Source: Leeuwenhoekiella aequorea
GTDB lineage: Bacteria; Bacteroidota; Bacteroidia; Flavobacteriales; Flavobacteriaceae
DNA length: 62,585 bases
NCBI RefSeq assembly: GCF_004104375.1
Contig: NZ_QOVM01000009.1
Span: 1-62,585, forward strand
Reading direction: 5' to 3'
The notes beneath the pieces were generated by a model, which searched no databases, was not told where the DNA came from, and saw nothing but the letters and a program-made list of their open reading frames with translations. A program made the position numbers and the translations under genes. Every line of letters starts with the position of its first letter. Within the stretch, counting starts at the first letter, position 1. Positions 23,906 to 33,739 of the stretch are shown one piece after another.

Positions 23906-25117
23906 TTAAGCAGTTTTAAGTTTTAGACGTTTCATACGCTTCTTCACATTTGCCTGAACAACATAATGATCTATCGTAGGAGCAAAAACATTCATTAACA
24001 AAATTGCTAAGAATACACCTTCAGGAAACGCCGGATTGAATACACGAATCATAATAGAAAAGAAACCTATTAAAAATCCGTACCAGTATTTACCTGTATT
24101 GGTTTGCGATCCAGACACTGGGTCTGTTGCCATATAAACAATTCCGAATGCAATACCACCTATTACTAGATGCTCCCAAAATGGAGTACTCATAAGACCG
24201 TAAAACGTGTTTCCTTCACCTATCCAACCTTGATCAACAACTCCATTGAAAATTAATCCCATTACTGCTGCACCTACGATGGCACTTAAAATTATTCTCC
24301 AGCTTGCAATTTTTGTAAACATTAAAAACAAACCTCCCAGAATAATTAGAAATGTTGAAGTCTCACCAATTGATCCTGGTATAAAACCAAAGAATTTATC
24401 TGAGAAGTCATAAACTACCGAAGAGTTTTGAGCATAAGCCCCTAAGATTGTTTCTCCAGATATTGCATCTGCTCCACCTTCTGCTGCTTTAGCACCGTGA
24501 ACCCATACTTTATCCCCACTCATCCAGGTAGGATATGCAAAGAATAAAAATGCTCTAATAGTCAAAGCAGGATTTAGGATATTCATCCCTGTACCTCCAA
24601 AAACTTCTTTACCTATAACAACTCCAAAAATAACTGCTACAGCAAGCATCCATAATGGAATATCTACCGGTACAATCAAAGGAACTAGCATCCCGGTCAC
24701 TAAGTAACCTTCTTCAACCTCATGTCCTTTAATAACAGCAAATATAAATTCTACTCCCAGACCTACAGCATAAGATATTATTACAAGAGGAAGAACTGTC
24801 CAAGCTCCCATTATAAAATTATCCCAAGTAAAAAAGTTGCCAAATAAACTAGCCTCTCTAATAACTCCTTGCGCTGCATCTACAGCTGAATAATGCTGAT
24901 ACCCTGTATTAAAAATACCCCATATAAGCACTGGTATAAGTGCCATAATAACTGTATTCATAGTACGCTTAAGATCATCAACCGCTCTTACGTGACCACC
25001 ACTATGCGTAGTTTCATCAGGCGTATATAAAAATGTATGCAACGCATTAAATGCAGGAGCCATTTTCTTGCCTTTGAAATCTTCTTTAATTCCGTGTAAT
25101 TTTTCTTTTAATCCCAT
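23906..25117 (-). CDS. nqrB: Nqr subunit B (ion-channel, FMN and riboflavin subunit)
   Basis: A 403-aa membrane subunit with about ten helices. GKEVFGGTGMNILNPAL is the conserved loop, and ATDPVSGSQTNTGKYWYG is the typical C-terminal segment. The covalent FMN motif, usually SGAT, reads DAISGETILGAY, so Glu replaces Ala before the acceptor Thr. The rest fits well. It is the subunit that moves Na+ through the membrane. Confidence 0.96.
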   Translation of the reverse strand: MGLKEKLHGIKEDFKGKKMAPAFNALHTFLYTPDETTHSGGHVRAVDDLKRTMNTVIMALIPVLIWGIFNTGYQHYSAVDAAQGVIREASLFGNFFTWDNFIMGAWTVLPLVIISYAVGLGVEFIFAVIKGHEVEEGYLVTGMLVPLIVPVDIPLWMLAVAVIFGVVIGKEVFGGTGMNILNPALTIRAFLFFAYPTWMSGDKVWVHGAKAAEGGADAISGETILGAYAQNSSVVYDFSDKFFGFIPGSIGETSTFLIILGGLFLMFTKIASWRIILSAIVGAAVMGLIFNGVVDQGWIGEGNTFYGLMSTPFWEHLVIGGIAFGIVYMATDPVSGSQTNTGKYWYGFLIGFFSIMIRVFNPAFPEGVFLAILLMNVFAPTIDHYVVQANVKKRMKRLKLKTA

Positions 25118-25122
25118 TGCTC

Positions 25123-26475
25123 TTATCCTATTTCTTCGTGCATTAAGTCAAGTCCTTTACGAATGATTGCTTGGTGTGGTTGTTTTGAAACACATACAAA
25201 CTCGGTCAACGCAAAATCTTCTGGAGCAACCTCATACATACCCAAAGCTTCCATTGCATCAAGATCTTGAACCATACAAGCCTTTAGTAATTGAAGTGGA
25301 TAAATATCTAGAGGAAAAACTTCCTCGTAGTTTCCGGTTACCACAAATGCTCTGTGCTCACCATTTGTATTTGTATCTAAATCGTATTTTTTATTTGGAA
25401 ATAACCAAGAGAAGGTTAACGCTCTTGATGAAGAAATTTTATTAAAAACTGGCTTATTCCAGCCAAAGAATTCATAATCATTTCCTTCAGGAATGGCTAC
25501 AAATTCATTATGATAATATCCTAAGTGACCTTCTGCAGAAACTTGATTTCCAGTAAGAATATTACCAGATATCATACGCACATTATCACCCTCGATTCCT
25601 GCTGAATAAGCAAATGTTGAAACCTCAGCTCCTATCTTAGTTCTATAATATTTTGGCGCTTTAACACGTGATCCAGAAACTGATATGATACGCTCAGAAT
25701 TGAATTTACCTGTAATAAACAACTCACCTATTATCGCTAAATTTTCTGGAGTAATTGTCCACACAGTTTCTCCTTTATTAATAGGAGATACTTTATTAAT
25801 AAGTGTACCTACATTTCCACTAGGATGTGGACCGACAACTGTATGCATTTCAACGTTACTCAACTTAGAGAAAACAGAATTTGCAACTTGCGCTACTCCT
25901 AAATGAATTCTACCTGAAGTTAATTTACTTAACGCAGTAAACCCTGCCTGTAAAGCAGCTTCTTTACCCTGAAGAATAAAATTGTAGTCTGGCGCTAGAG
26001 GTGCACTATTATGACCCGAGATATAAATTGCAGAAGGTTCTGTTTTAGTACTAGCAATAACATCATATGGACGTTGCTTAATAAATGGCCACAGACCAGA
26101 TTCTAAAATACGCTCCTTAATAGTTGCGGCATCTGCAGTATTCACATCAAGCATAGGAAATTCCACCGTAGTATCTCTACCATCTGCTTCAATTACAATA
26201 CTTACAATAACTCGTTTTGCACCGCGTTTAATCTCTCTAAGAATTCCACTTACGGGAGAAACAAATTTGATACTAGGGTCTTTCTTTGCATAGAAAAGCG
26301 GTTCTCCTGCTTTAATAGTAGCTCCTTCTTTAAAAAGCATCTTAGGAGTTACAAGATGAAAATCTGAAGGCTTGATCACATAGGTTCTTGACCGGGGCGC
26401 ATCTGAGATAATATGCTCAGCCTCACCCACTAACTTAATATCAAGACCCCTTTTGATCTTAATGTCTTTTGACAT
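25123..26475 (-). CDS. nqrA: Nqr subunit A
   Basis: A 450-aa soluble subunit, first gene of the operon nqrABCDEF. IKIKRGLDIKLVGEAE, FVSPVSGILREIKRGAKR and GPHPSGNVGTLI are family landmarks. The protein sits on the cytoplasmic side and takes part in quinone binding. The operon faces away from the T9SS plug gene, with a 244-base divergent region between them. Confidence 0.96.
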   Translation of the reverse strand: MSKDIKIKRGLDIKLVGEAEHIISDAPRSRTYVIKPSDFHLVTPKMLFKEGATIKAGEPLFYAKKDPSIKFVSPVSGILREIKRGAKRVIVSIVIEADGRDTTVEFPMLDVNTADAATIKERILESGLWPFIKQRPYDVIASTKTEPSAIYISGHNSAPLAPDYNFILQGKEAALQAGFTALSKLTSGRIHLGVAQVANSVFSKLSNVEMHTVVGPHPSGNVGTLINKVSPINKGETVWTITPENLAIIGELFITGKFNSERIISVSGSRVKAPKYYRTKIGAEVSTFAYSAGIEGDNVRMISGNILTGNQVSAEGHLGYYHNEFVAIPEGNDYEFFGWNKPVFNKISSSRALTFSWLFPNKKYDLDTNTNGEHRAFVVTGNYEEVFPLDIYPLQLLKACMVQDLDAMEALGMYEVAPEDFALTEFVCVSKQPHQAIIRKGLDLMHEEIG

Positions 26476-26688
26476 AGGAAGTATATGTTAAAGTTCTTGT
26501 TAAACTCAACCCATTATATGCTGGAATTGAGGAGTGCGAATTTACAAATTTTACATGCTCATAACACAAAGTACAGGTTAAAAATATTTATTATTAATGC
26601 CTATTTCTTAAACTTTACGCGACAAAGGCTTACAAGATGCATATTTACCCCTTATTGAGATTGTTTACAAATAAGCAATATAATTCGC

Positions 26689-26696
26689 TACATTTG
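26689..26696 (+). promoter_or_regulatory. -7 box of the T9SS plug gene
   Basis: TACATTTG matches TAnnTTTG and lies 23 bases before the ATG. No TTG is found at standard spacing. Confidence 0.45.
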
Positions 26697-26719
26697 ACAT
26701 ATAATTTCACCTTGCACGT

Positions 26720-27979
26720 ATGAAAACGTTTTCGTTACTAATTGCCTTATTTTCATTCTGTACAATTCATAGTCAAAAAGCTCAAGAAGTTCCTGCTCCG
26801 CCCTACATAAAATCTGTACAGTTTTATGGTAATACAGCTCAAAGTCAATTACCGCTAATTCAACTTGGCCAACCCTTAAATTTGAGTTTTGATGATATAA
26901 TAGGTGATGAGGCTAATTACTATTATAGAATCACGCATCATAATTATGACTGGACGCCTTCAGTGCTGGCTAAGACCGAATATTTAAGTGGCATTGACGA
27001 TGTGCGTATTTTCAATTACACAAATTCGGTAAGTACACTTCAGCTATATACTCATTATGAGTTGCAAATTCCCAATAGCAATACCACCGCATTATTAAAG
27101 AGCGGCAATTACCTCTTGGAAATTTATAATGAAGAGGATGAGATTGTATTTTCAAGAAAATTTATGATCTACAACTCCCTAGTTTCAGTAGGTGTAGAAG
27201 TTTTGAGAACGAGAGATCTTGAATTTATAGAAAATAAACAAGCGATAGCCATCACAGTAGATCTTGGTGAGAACATTATTGTTAATCCCGATCAAACTAT
27301 CAATACGCTCATTCTTCAGAATAACAATTTAAATACAAGCATCTCTAATATAAAACCTCAATATAGTTTAGGAAATCAATTGCAATACCTTTACGATGAG
27401 AAAACGTCCTTTTATGCCGGCAATGAGTTTTTTGACTTTGATAATAAAGACATTAGGGCTGCGACAAATAGGATTCAATTTGTAGAACTCTTAGATCTCT
27501 ACCATAATTATCTCTACGGAAATAATACAAGAGCAGAAACTACTTATACATATAATCCAGATTTAAACGGAAACTTTGCCATACGCACATTACAAGGCGC
27601 AGACCCCAAAGTAAACGCCGAGTATGCTTGGATTCATTTTAATCTTCAACATCCTAAACGCCCCGCAGGAGAATCCATTTATGTCTACGGAAATTTCAAT
27701 AATTATACGCTTGAAGAATCTACAAAAATGATTTACAATGAAGAAACTCAATTGTACGAGTTGCCACTTCTACTAAAACAAGGTTATTATAATTATCGAT
27801 ATGTAGTAGCAAAAGATGGAATTAAGTTAAATCACAATCCAATAAGTGGAGATTTCTGGCAAACTGAAAATGAGTACACCGTACTTATTTATTATAGGGC
27901 GCCTGGTGCTCGTTTTGATGAATTAATAGGTACTGGCAACGCATTATCGACTTCAATTTCTAATGTGCGCCGCAACTAA
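26720..27979 (+). CDS. Type IX secretion system plug protein (DUF5103)
   Basis: A 419-aa exported protein with a signal peptide (ending IHSQ) and the DUF5103 layout: a beta-sandwich start (YIKSVQFYGN, then YYYRITHHNYDW) and a C-terminal region with YVYGNFNNYTLEE and YNYRYV. Proteins of this family close the periplasmic side of the SprA translocon when no substrate is being exported. Its presence fits the PorT and PorP/SprF genes elsewhere in the window. Confidence 0.88.
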   Translation: MKTFSLLIALFSFCTIHSQKAQEVPAPPYIKSVQFYGNTAQSQLPLIQLGQPLNLSFDDIIGDEANYYYRITHHNYDWTPSVLAKTEYLSGIDDVRIFNYTNSVSTLQLYTHYELQIPNSNTTALLKSGNYLLEIYNEEDEIVFSRKFMIYNSLVSVGVEVLRTRDLEFIENKQAIAITVDLGENIIVNPDQTINTLILQNNNLNTSISNIKPQYSLGNQLQYLYDEKTSFYAGNEFFDFDNKDIRAATNRIQFVELLDLYHNYLYGNNTRAETTYTYNPDLNGNFAIRTLQGADPKVNAEYAWIHFNLQHPKRPAGESIYVYGNFNNYTLEESTKMIYNEETQLYELPLLLKQGYYNYRYVVAKDGIKLNHNPISGDFWQTENEYTVLIYYRAPGARFDELIGTGNALSTSISNVRRN

Positions 27980-28007
27980 ATATAAAAATTCAGTTTATAT
28001 TTAAAAC

Positions 28008-29237
28008 TTGAAATTAAAACTATCCGTTTCTTCACAAAATAAGCTCCAGCATAGATCTAATATCTGCTTAAACTGTGAGCGTACACTAAAAATAACTCAT
28101 AAATATTGTCCGTATTGCGGACAAATTAATTCAACTAAAAAACTTTCTTTAGGTAACTATTTCAATGAGTTTATTGTAAGCCTTATCAATTACGATTCGC
28201 GTATTTATTACACGCTTAAGGATATATTATTTAAACCAGGTAAAATCACACTGCGTTATGTAAATGGCAAGCGACTCACTTATGCCAATCCATTTCGGTT
28301 TTACTTAAGCATCAGTATAATTTACTTTTTATTGAGTGGATTTTTAGATTTTGTATTACCAAAGAAATCATCTACAGAACTGGAGGGTTTTCAGGAAGTA
28401 TTTTCAGAATTTACCACAGAAGACTCAAAAATACCGCTAGATTCAATTAAATACTACCGAGAAAATTATAAAGAGATCAATAAAACCGACTCTATAAAAA
28501 CACCTTTTTCATATTTACCTGAAGAAAAAATTAATCAAAACACCTTTTATAGTAGAACTAAAAATAAACTAGCGCTCTTTAAAGATTTTGCCACGAGCAC
28601 AGATATCAAAAATGCTCCACAAGCACTTGATAGTTTGGCGTACGATAAAAGTCGAATTAATCTTTGGCTCTACGACCGCAGCACCACATACAATCGTATA
28701 TTAGAAGAGCCGCTTCTATTTGCGTCTTATTTATCTAAAAAGATTCCGCTATTCCTATTCTTCTTCACTCCTATATTTGCATTATTTTTTATGCTTATAT
28801 ACTTTAAAAGGGAATCGTATAAAACAGCGAAATCTACCCTACTAAATACAGATAGCAAAACTCTAAGAAAAATTTTTATCATCCCATACATCGGCCCCAT
28901 CATTCTATCAACACTAAGTTTTGCAAGAAAAATCTTTGTTATTTATAGAAAACGCACATATATAGAACATGTAATTTTTATATTTCACGTTTTCACCTTT
29001 CTATTTTTGGTTCTTTTATTAGCATTAATACCAGATAGCTTTCTTGGTAATGCTGTTGTAGCAACCATTTTATTTATGATTGTTGCACCAATATATTTTT
29101 ACATAGCTCTTAAAAATTTCTATTCTGAAGGACATATTAAGACACTTTTAAAATTTTTATTTTTAAATATTGTATTTTTAGTTCTCACATCATTTACAGG
29201 CATTTTATTTCTTATTATAACTGCCGCAACCTACTAA
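28008..29237 (+). CDS. DUF3667 zinc-ribbon membrane protein
   Basis: About 409 aa from a TTG start (no in-frame ATG is near). The N-terminus has a zinc ribbon, CLNC then CPYCG (residues 22-41), followed by the DUF3667 segment (FKPGKITLRYVNGKRLTYANPFRFYL). The rest has five or six membrane helices and a charged central loop of about 130 residues. The function of the family is unknown. The TTG start lies 28 bases after the plug gene. Confidence 0.78.
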   Translation: MKLKLSVSSQNKLQHRSNICLNCERTLKITHKYCPYCGQINSTKKLSLGNYFNEFIVSLINYDSRIYYTLKDILFKPGKITLRYVNGKRLTYANPFRFYLSISIIYFLLSGFLDFVLPKKSSTELEGFQEVFSEFTTEDSKIPLDSIKYYRENYKEINKTDSIKTPFSYLPEEKINQNTFYSRTKNKLALFKDFATSTDIKNAPQALDSLAYDKSRINLWLYDRSTTYNRILEEPLLFASYLSKKIPLFLFFFTPIFALFFMLIYFKRESYKTAKSTLLNTDSKTLRKIFIIPYIGPIILSTLSFARKIFVIYRKRTYIEHVIFIFHVFTFLFLVLLLALIPDSFLGNAVVATILFMIVAPIYFYIALKNFYSEGHIKTLLKFLFLNIVFLVLTSFTGILFLIITAATY

Positions 29238-29241
29238 GACG

Positions 29242-29628
29242 ATGGTAGAACAAATCACAAAAGGCATTCGAGTTTCTGTAGATACTCACTTTGAAGGTTC
29301 ATTTATGAAAAATAATGAAACCTATTATGCATATGGTTACCAAATATCGATTACAAACAATAGCAGAGATACAGTACAACTCTTAAGCAGATCTTGGTTT
29401 ATTTTTGATGCCCTTAACAATCCCGAACGGGTTGTAGGTGAAGGTGTCATTGGCAAGAAACCGGTTCTAAAAACCGGAGAAACTCATACGTATTCATCAG
29501 GGTGTTTATTAAAATCTCCTTTCGGTTCAATGCGAGGCTATTATATTATGATAAATTTTGCTACTTCAGAACAATTTAAAGTTGAGATACCTTCATTTAA
29601 TCTCAATGCAATTCATACACTTAATTAA
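29242..29628 (+). CDS. apaG: ApaG family protein
   Basis: A 128-aa single-domain ApaG (DUF525) beta-sandwich. YAYGYQISITNNS, LLSRSWFIFDA and FGSMRGYY are conserved landmarks. The family is tied to Co2+/Mg2+ efflux in some bacteria, but the molecular role is not settled. It starts 4 bases after the DUF3667 gene. Confidence 0.92.
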   Translation: MVEQITKGIRVSVDTHFEGSFMKNNETYYAYGYQISITNNSRDTVQLLSRSWFIFDALNNPERVVGEGVIGKKPVLKTGETHTYSSGCLLKSPFGSMRGYYIMINFATSEQFKVEIPSFNLNAIHTLN

Positions 29629-29756
29629 TTGAGTTAACTCACTAAAAATTTATAGTCCTATTTTACTAAAATTAGCACGTAAAACGGCATAGGGCATCCC
29701 TCTAATATTTTGTATCTTTCAATCCTAAAAATTGAATTCGAATAAAATATTTAAGC

Positions 29757-31385
29757 ATGTCAAAAGGATTTTTTGAAGTACCAGTAGCCATAAATGAACC
29801 GGTAAAATCATACGCACCGGGATCTCCAGAACGCGAAGAAGTTCTTAATTCTTATAAAGAGTTATACAATAGCAAAATTAATGTTCCTATTTATATCAAT
29901 GGAGAAAAAATAGAAACCGGTAACACAAAACCGATGTCTCCTCCACACGATCATCAACATATATTAGGAGAATATCATCTTGCTGAGAAATCTCATATTG
30001 ATTCTGCCATTTCTACTGCTTTAGAAGCTCGCAAAAAATGGTCTAAAATGCCTTGGGAGCATCGCGCTGCAATATTTTTAAAAGCTGCAGAGCTTATACA
30101 AGGTCCTTACAGATCAAAAATTAATGCTGCAACTATGCTTGCACAGTCAAAAAATATCTTTCAAGCCGAAATTGATGCTGCTTGTGAGCTTATAGACTTC
30201 TTGCGATTTAACGTTCAGTATATGAGTGAAATTTATGCAGAGCAGCCAGAATCATCTTCTGCAGCCTGGAACCGTGTAGAGTATCGCCCGTTAGAAGGAT
30301 TTGTTTATGCAATTACTCCATTTAATTTTACAGCAATTGCCGGTAATTTACCGGCTTCAGCTGCATTAATGGGTAATGTAGTAGTATGGAAACCTAGTGA
30401 TAGCCAAGTTTACTCGGCTAAAGTTATAATGGATGTTTTTGAAGAAGCAGGAGTTCCCGCAGGTGTAATTAATATGGTAATGGGAGATCCTGTAATGATT
30501 ACAGACACTGTTTTAGCTAATCCAGATTTTGCAGGAATACATTTTACAGGTTCTACCCACGTTTTTAAAGATATTTGGGCAAAAATAGGTGCTAATATCC
30601 ACAACTATAAAACGTATCCGCGTATTGTAGGTGAGACTGGAGGTAAAGATTTTATTGTTGCGCATCATACTGCAAACCCACAACAAGTTTCTACTGCAAT
30701 TGCACGTGGAGCTTTTGAGTTTCAAGGACAAAAATGTAGTGCGGCAAGCCGTATTTATGTAGCTAAATCTATATGGCCTGAGGTTAAAGATTCTCTTCTT
30801 GCAGACATCAAGTCTTTTAAAATGGGATCCCCAGAAGATATGAGCAACTTTATCACTGCAGTTATTCACGAAGCCTCTTTTGATAAACTTGCTAAATATA
30901 TCGATCAGGCAAAATCTGATGAAAACGCAGAGATAATTGCTGGAGGTAACTACGACAAGACAAAGGGCTACTTTGTAGAACCTACGGTCATCTTAACTAC
31001 AGATCCTAAATATACCACTATGGAAACAGAACTTTTTGGGCCTGTTGTTACCATTTATGTATATGAAGATGAAAAGTGGTCAGAAACTTTAAAATTAGTT
31101 GACGGTACGAGTGAGTACGCATTAACAGGTGCTGTACTAGCTACAGATCGCTATGCGATCACCGAAGCTACAGATGTACTTCAAAATGCAGCAGGTAATT
31201 TTTACATTAACGATAAATGTACTGGTGCAGTTGTAGGGCAACAACCTTTTGGTGGTGCTCGAGCTTCTGGAACCAATGACAAAGCAGGAAGTGCACTTAA
31301 CTTATTGCGATGGGCATCTCCTCGACTTATTAAGGAAACTTTTGTGACTCCAGTGGACTATAGATATCCATTTTTAGGAGAATAA
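29757..31385 (+). CDS. pruA: L-glutamate gamma-semialdehyde dehydrogenase
   Basis: A 542-aa aldehyde dehydrogenase that oxidises P5C/glutamate semialdehyde to glutamate, the last step of proline breakdown. FQGQKCSAASR carries the catalytic Cys, GETGGKD the Glu, and QQPFGGARASGTNDKAG is the typical C-terminal loop of the stand-alone P5CDH type. A terminator follows. No proline dehydrogenase gene is next to it. The opposite pathway (proCBA) lies at 50.6-53.5 kb. Confidence 0.95.
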   Translation: MSKGFFEVPVAINEPVKSYAPGSPEREEVLNSYKELYNSKINVPIYINGEKIETGNTKPMSPPHDHQHILGEYHLAEKSHIDSAISTALEARKKWSKMPWEHRAAIFLKAAELIQGPYRSKINAATMLAQSKNIFQAEIDAACELIDFLRFNVQYMSEIYAEQPESSSAAWNRVEYRPLEGFVYAITPFNFTAIAGNLPASAALMGNVVVWKPSDSQVYSAKVIMDVFEEAGVPAGVINMVMGDPVMITDTVLANPDFAGIHFTGSTHVFKDIWAKIGANIHNYKTYPRIVGETGGKDFIVAHHTANPQQVSTAIARGAFEFQGQKCSAASRIYVAKSIWPEVKDSLLADIKSFKMGSPEDMSNFITAVIHEASFDKLAKYIDQAKSDENAEIIAGGNYDKTKGYFVEPTVILTTDPKYTTMETELFGPVVTIYVYEDEKWSETLKLVDGTSEYALTGAVLATDRYAITEATDVLQNAAGNFYINDKCTGAVVGQQPFGGARASGTNDKAGSALNLLRWASPRLIKETFVTPVDYRYPFLGE

Positions 31386-31404
31386 TACAGGTTTAATTAC
31401 CTCT

Positions 31405-31435
31405 AAAAGCTGCTAGAAATTCTAGCAGCTTTTTT
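31405..31435 (+). terminator. Terminator after pruA
   Basis: AAAAGCTGCTAGAA pairs with TTCTAGCAGCTTTT and ends in a T run. Confidence 0.88.
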
Positions 31436-31534
31436 ATTAAACATATTTTGAATGTTACCTAAATGTTAACTGAACATAAATTTAAGGTTAATTGAAAGCT
31501 ATTTTCTATATTTACCAATCAAAATATTAGGACT

Positions 31535-31813
31535 ATGACGACAGAAGAAAACAAAATGTATGTTTTGAAGGTAAATTACTCGGTAATTGATGTTTCAAAA
31601 AAAAAGAGTAAACGTAAAATCACTCGAAAAAAAGAAAAGTTATATTTAGTTAAAGATCCTGAGACGATAGAAGAAAAACTGAGAGATCTAGAGTATACAC
31701 TTTTAGAAATTCAATCTGATCAGAAAACTACTTTAATAGAAAAAGCTCAAGATCTTTTAAGAAGATTTGGTAGTCGTTGCAATACAACTTATTACAATAT
31801 GCTACGTACTTAA
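31535..31813 (+). CDS. Hypothetical 92-aa charged protein
   Basis: I recognise no family. The N-terminus is a short strand-like segment (MYVLKVNYSVIDV), then a strongly basic KKKSKRKITRKKEK, then a helical acidic part (ETIEEKLRDLEYTLLEIQ) that could form a coiled coil, and a basic end. It has its own terminators on both sides, so it is an independent gene. It could bind nucleic acid, which is inference from charge only. Confidence 0.7.
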   Translation: MTTEENKMYVLKVNYSVIDVSKKKSKRKITRKKEKLYLVKDPETIEEKLRDLEYTLLEIQSDQKTTLIEKAQDLLRRFGSRCNTTYYNMLRT

Positions 31814-31815
31814 TT

Positions 31816-31847
31816 AATAAAAGCGACTTATTACAGTCGCTTTTATT
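31816..31847. terminator. Bidirectional terminator
   Basis: AATAAAAGCGACT pairs with AGTCGCTTTTATT. It serves the 92-aa gene and the convergent rsmG. Confidence 0.88.
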
Positions 31848-31848
31848 A

Positions 31849-32484
31849 TTATCCTTTAAACTTAAGTGGTAGATGGACTACCTTTTTAGTGTCGAAGAAA
31901 TCTTCTTCAAAATAATCCTTTAGATCATATATTTTAGCTGTTGTATATAGCTTTAATTCTTCAGAAAGGTCTCCTCCTTTTAAATATAAGATTCCGTTTT
32001 TCAATTCGTGCTCACTTTTCTTCGCAATTTTACCCTTTACCCAATGAACAAATGTTTCCATTTGAGCTACTGCTCTACTTACAATAAAATCATATTGACC
32101 ATCTACATTTTCAACACGATCATTTGTGATCTTCACATTTTTAAGACCTAAACCCTCACTTACCTCTTCTACAACCTTAATTTTCTTTCCTATACTATCT
32201 ACTAGATGAAATTGTGTTTCAGGGAATAATATTGCTAATGGAATCCCAGGAAATCCACCACCGGTACCTACATCTAAAATCGAAGCACCCGGATTAAACT
32301 TTTGAATTTTAGCAATACCTAGAGAATGCAAGACATGTCTAAGGTAAATTTCATCAATATCTTTGCGAGAAACTACATTGATTTTCAAGTTCCAATCCTG
32401 ATACAATTCATTTAATTTTTTAAACTGAAAGATCTGATTTTCATCAAGATCTGTAAAATATTTGTCTATTAGAATCATAATCAA
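31849..32484 (-). CDS. rsmG: 16S rRNA (guanine-527-N7)-methyltransferase
   Basis: A 211-aa SAM methyltransferase (GidB). Motif I is ILDVGTGGGFPGIPLAI, preceded by the family segment INVVSRKDIDEIYLRHVLHSL; FIVSRAVA is conserved motif IV. It methylates G527 of 16S rRNA. Two Met codons at the N-terminus (MIMILIDKY) leave the start uncertain by two codons. Confidence 0.95.
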   Translation of the reverse strand: MIMILIDKYFTDLDENQIFQFKKLNELYQDWNLKINVVSRKDIDEIYLRHVLHSLGIAKIQKFNPGASILDVGTGGGFPGIPLAILFPETQFHLVDSIGKKIKVVEEVSEGLGLKNVKITNDRVENVDGQYDFIVSRAVAQMETFVHWVKGKIAKKSEHELKNGILYLKGGDLSEELKLYTTAKIYDLKDYFEEDFFDTKKVVHLPLKFKG

Positions 32485-32617
32485 CTTTTATCGCAACAAA
32501 ATTAGGTTTTACAGCGTTAAATTACAGTATTAATATGCCTTAAAAAGATATAAATCTTATTTTTGAGGTTGCGTTGTAAAGTGCTTTTTAAGCGCTTTTA
32601 TATTAAGCAGAAAGTAT

Positions 32618-33724
32618 ATGACAAATCAAAAGACAATTAAGTTTTCACGCGTAGATTCAGCTAATTTTTTTAGAACATTGAACAAACGCGTAAATAGTTA
32701 TTTCAAAGAAAATAATGTAGAACGCACCGGTAACTGGAAGTTATTTATAAAAACTGCAGTTATGTTTTCAATATTTCTAGCACCTTATTTTTTATTATTA
32801 ACTCTGGATTTACCAGGTTGGTCTCAATTACTACTTACTATCGTGATGGGTATAGGTATGGCAGGTGTGGGAATGAACGTGATGCATGATGGAAATCACG
32901 GTTCATTTTCTAAAAAAAAATGGGTTAACAAAATAATGGGAGGCAGTATTTATATACTTGCGGGTAATGTATACAACTGGCAGGTTCAACATAATGTGTT
33001 GCACCACACGTATACAAATATACATGGTCACGATGAAGATCTTGAAGCGGGTAGAATACTTCGTTTCTCAAAACATTCACCGTGGTACAAACACCACCGT
33101 TTTCAGCATTATTATTCTATTCTGCTATATGGTTTATTGACCTTTAATTGGGCCATAACCACAGATTTTCTTCAAATGAAGCGATATCTAAAACGAAAAC
33201 TTTCTTATGGTGAGTTTCCGAATCCAAAAGTAGAATGGACAAAACTAGTTATTACAAAAATCATTTATGTTAGTATCTGGATAGTTCTACCACTTTTAAT
33301 TTTAGACATAGCTTGGTGGAAAGTGCTTATAGGATTTTTTGTAATGCATTATACTGCTGGTGTGATCTTAAGTATGGTATTTCAACTTGCACACGTGATT
33401 GATGAGGCAGACATGCCATTACCAGACAATTCAGGAACAATGAAAAACACATGGGCTATTCATCAGTTATTTACAACGGTAAATTTCTCTACAAAAAATA
33501 GAATTGTAAACTGGTTTACGGGTGGTCTAAATCATCAGGTTGAACATCATATCTTCCCTAATATTAGTCATATTCATTATACTAGCATTTCTAAGATAGT
33601 TAGAGAAACGGCTAAGGAATTTAATTTACCTTATAACGAGTACAAAACCACACGTAAAGCAATAATTGCTCATTTCAAATATTTAAAGGAGATGGGTATG
33701 CAACCCGCTCTACAATCAGCCTAA
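32618..33724 (+). CDS. Acyl-lipid/acyl-CoA fatty acid desaturase
   Basis: A 368-aa membrane di-iron enzyme. Three histidine boxes are complete: HDGNH (near 90), HNVLHH (near 126), and HQVEHH (near 306). Four or more membrane helices flank them. The layout is that of DesA3/front-end-like desaturases of Bacteroidota. It would introduce a double bond in membrane fatty acids, useful for cold adaptation. It lies 15 bases before an aminotransferase gene with no obvious link. Confidence 0.9.
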   Translation: MTNQKTIKFSRVDSANFFRTLNKRVNSYFKENNVERTGNWKLFIKTAVMFSIFLAPYFLLLTLDLPGWSQLLLTIVMGIGMAGVGMNVMHDGNHGSFSKKKWVNKIMGGSIYILAGNVYNWQVQHNVLHHTYTNIHGHDEDLEAGRILRFSKHSPWYKHHRFQHYYSILLYGLLTFNWAITTDFLQMKRYLKRKLSYGEFPNPKVEWTKLVITKIIYVSIWIVLPLLILDIAWWKVLIGFFVMHYTAGVILSMVFQLAHVIDEADMPLPDNSGTMKNTWAIHQLFTTVNFSTKNRIVNWFTGGLNHQVEHHIFPNISHIHYTSISKIVRETAKEFNLPYNEYKTTRKAIIAHFKYLKEMGMQPALQSA

Positions 33725-33739
33725 ATTCTAAGTTATTTA

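Noticed and set aside
25167-25445. Plus-strand open frames inside nqrA and other nqr genes
   Set aside because: They are antisense shadows of strongly conserved genes.
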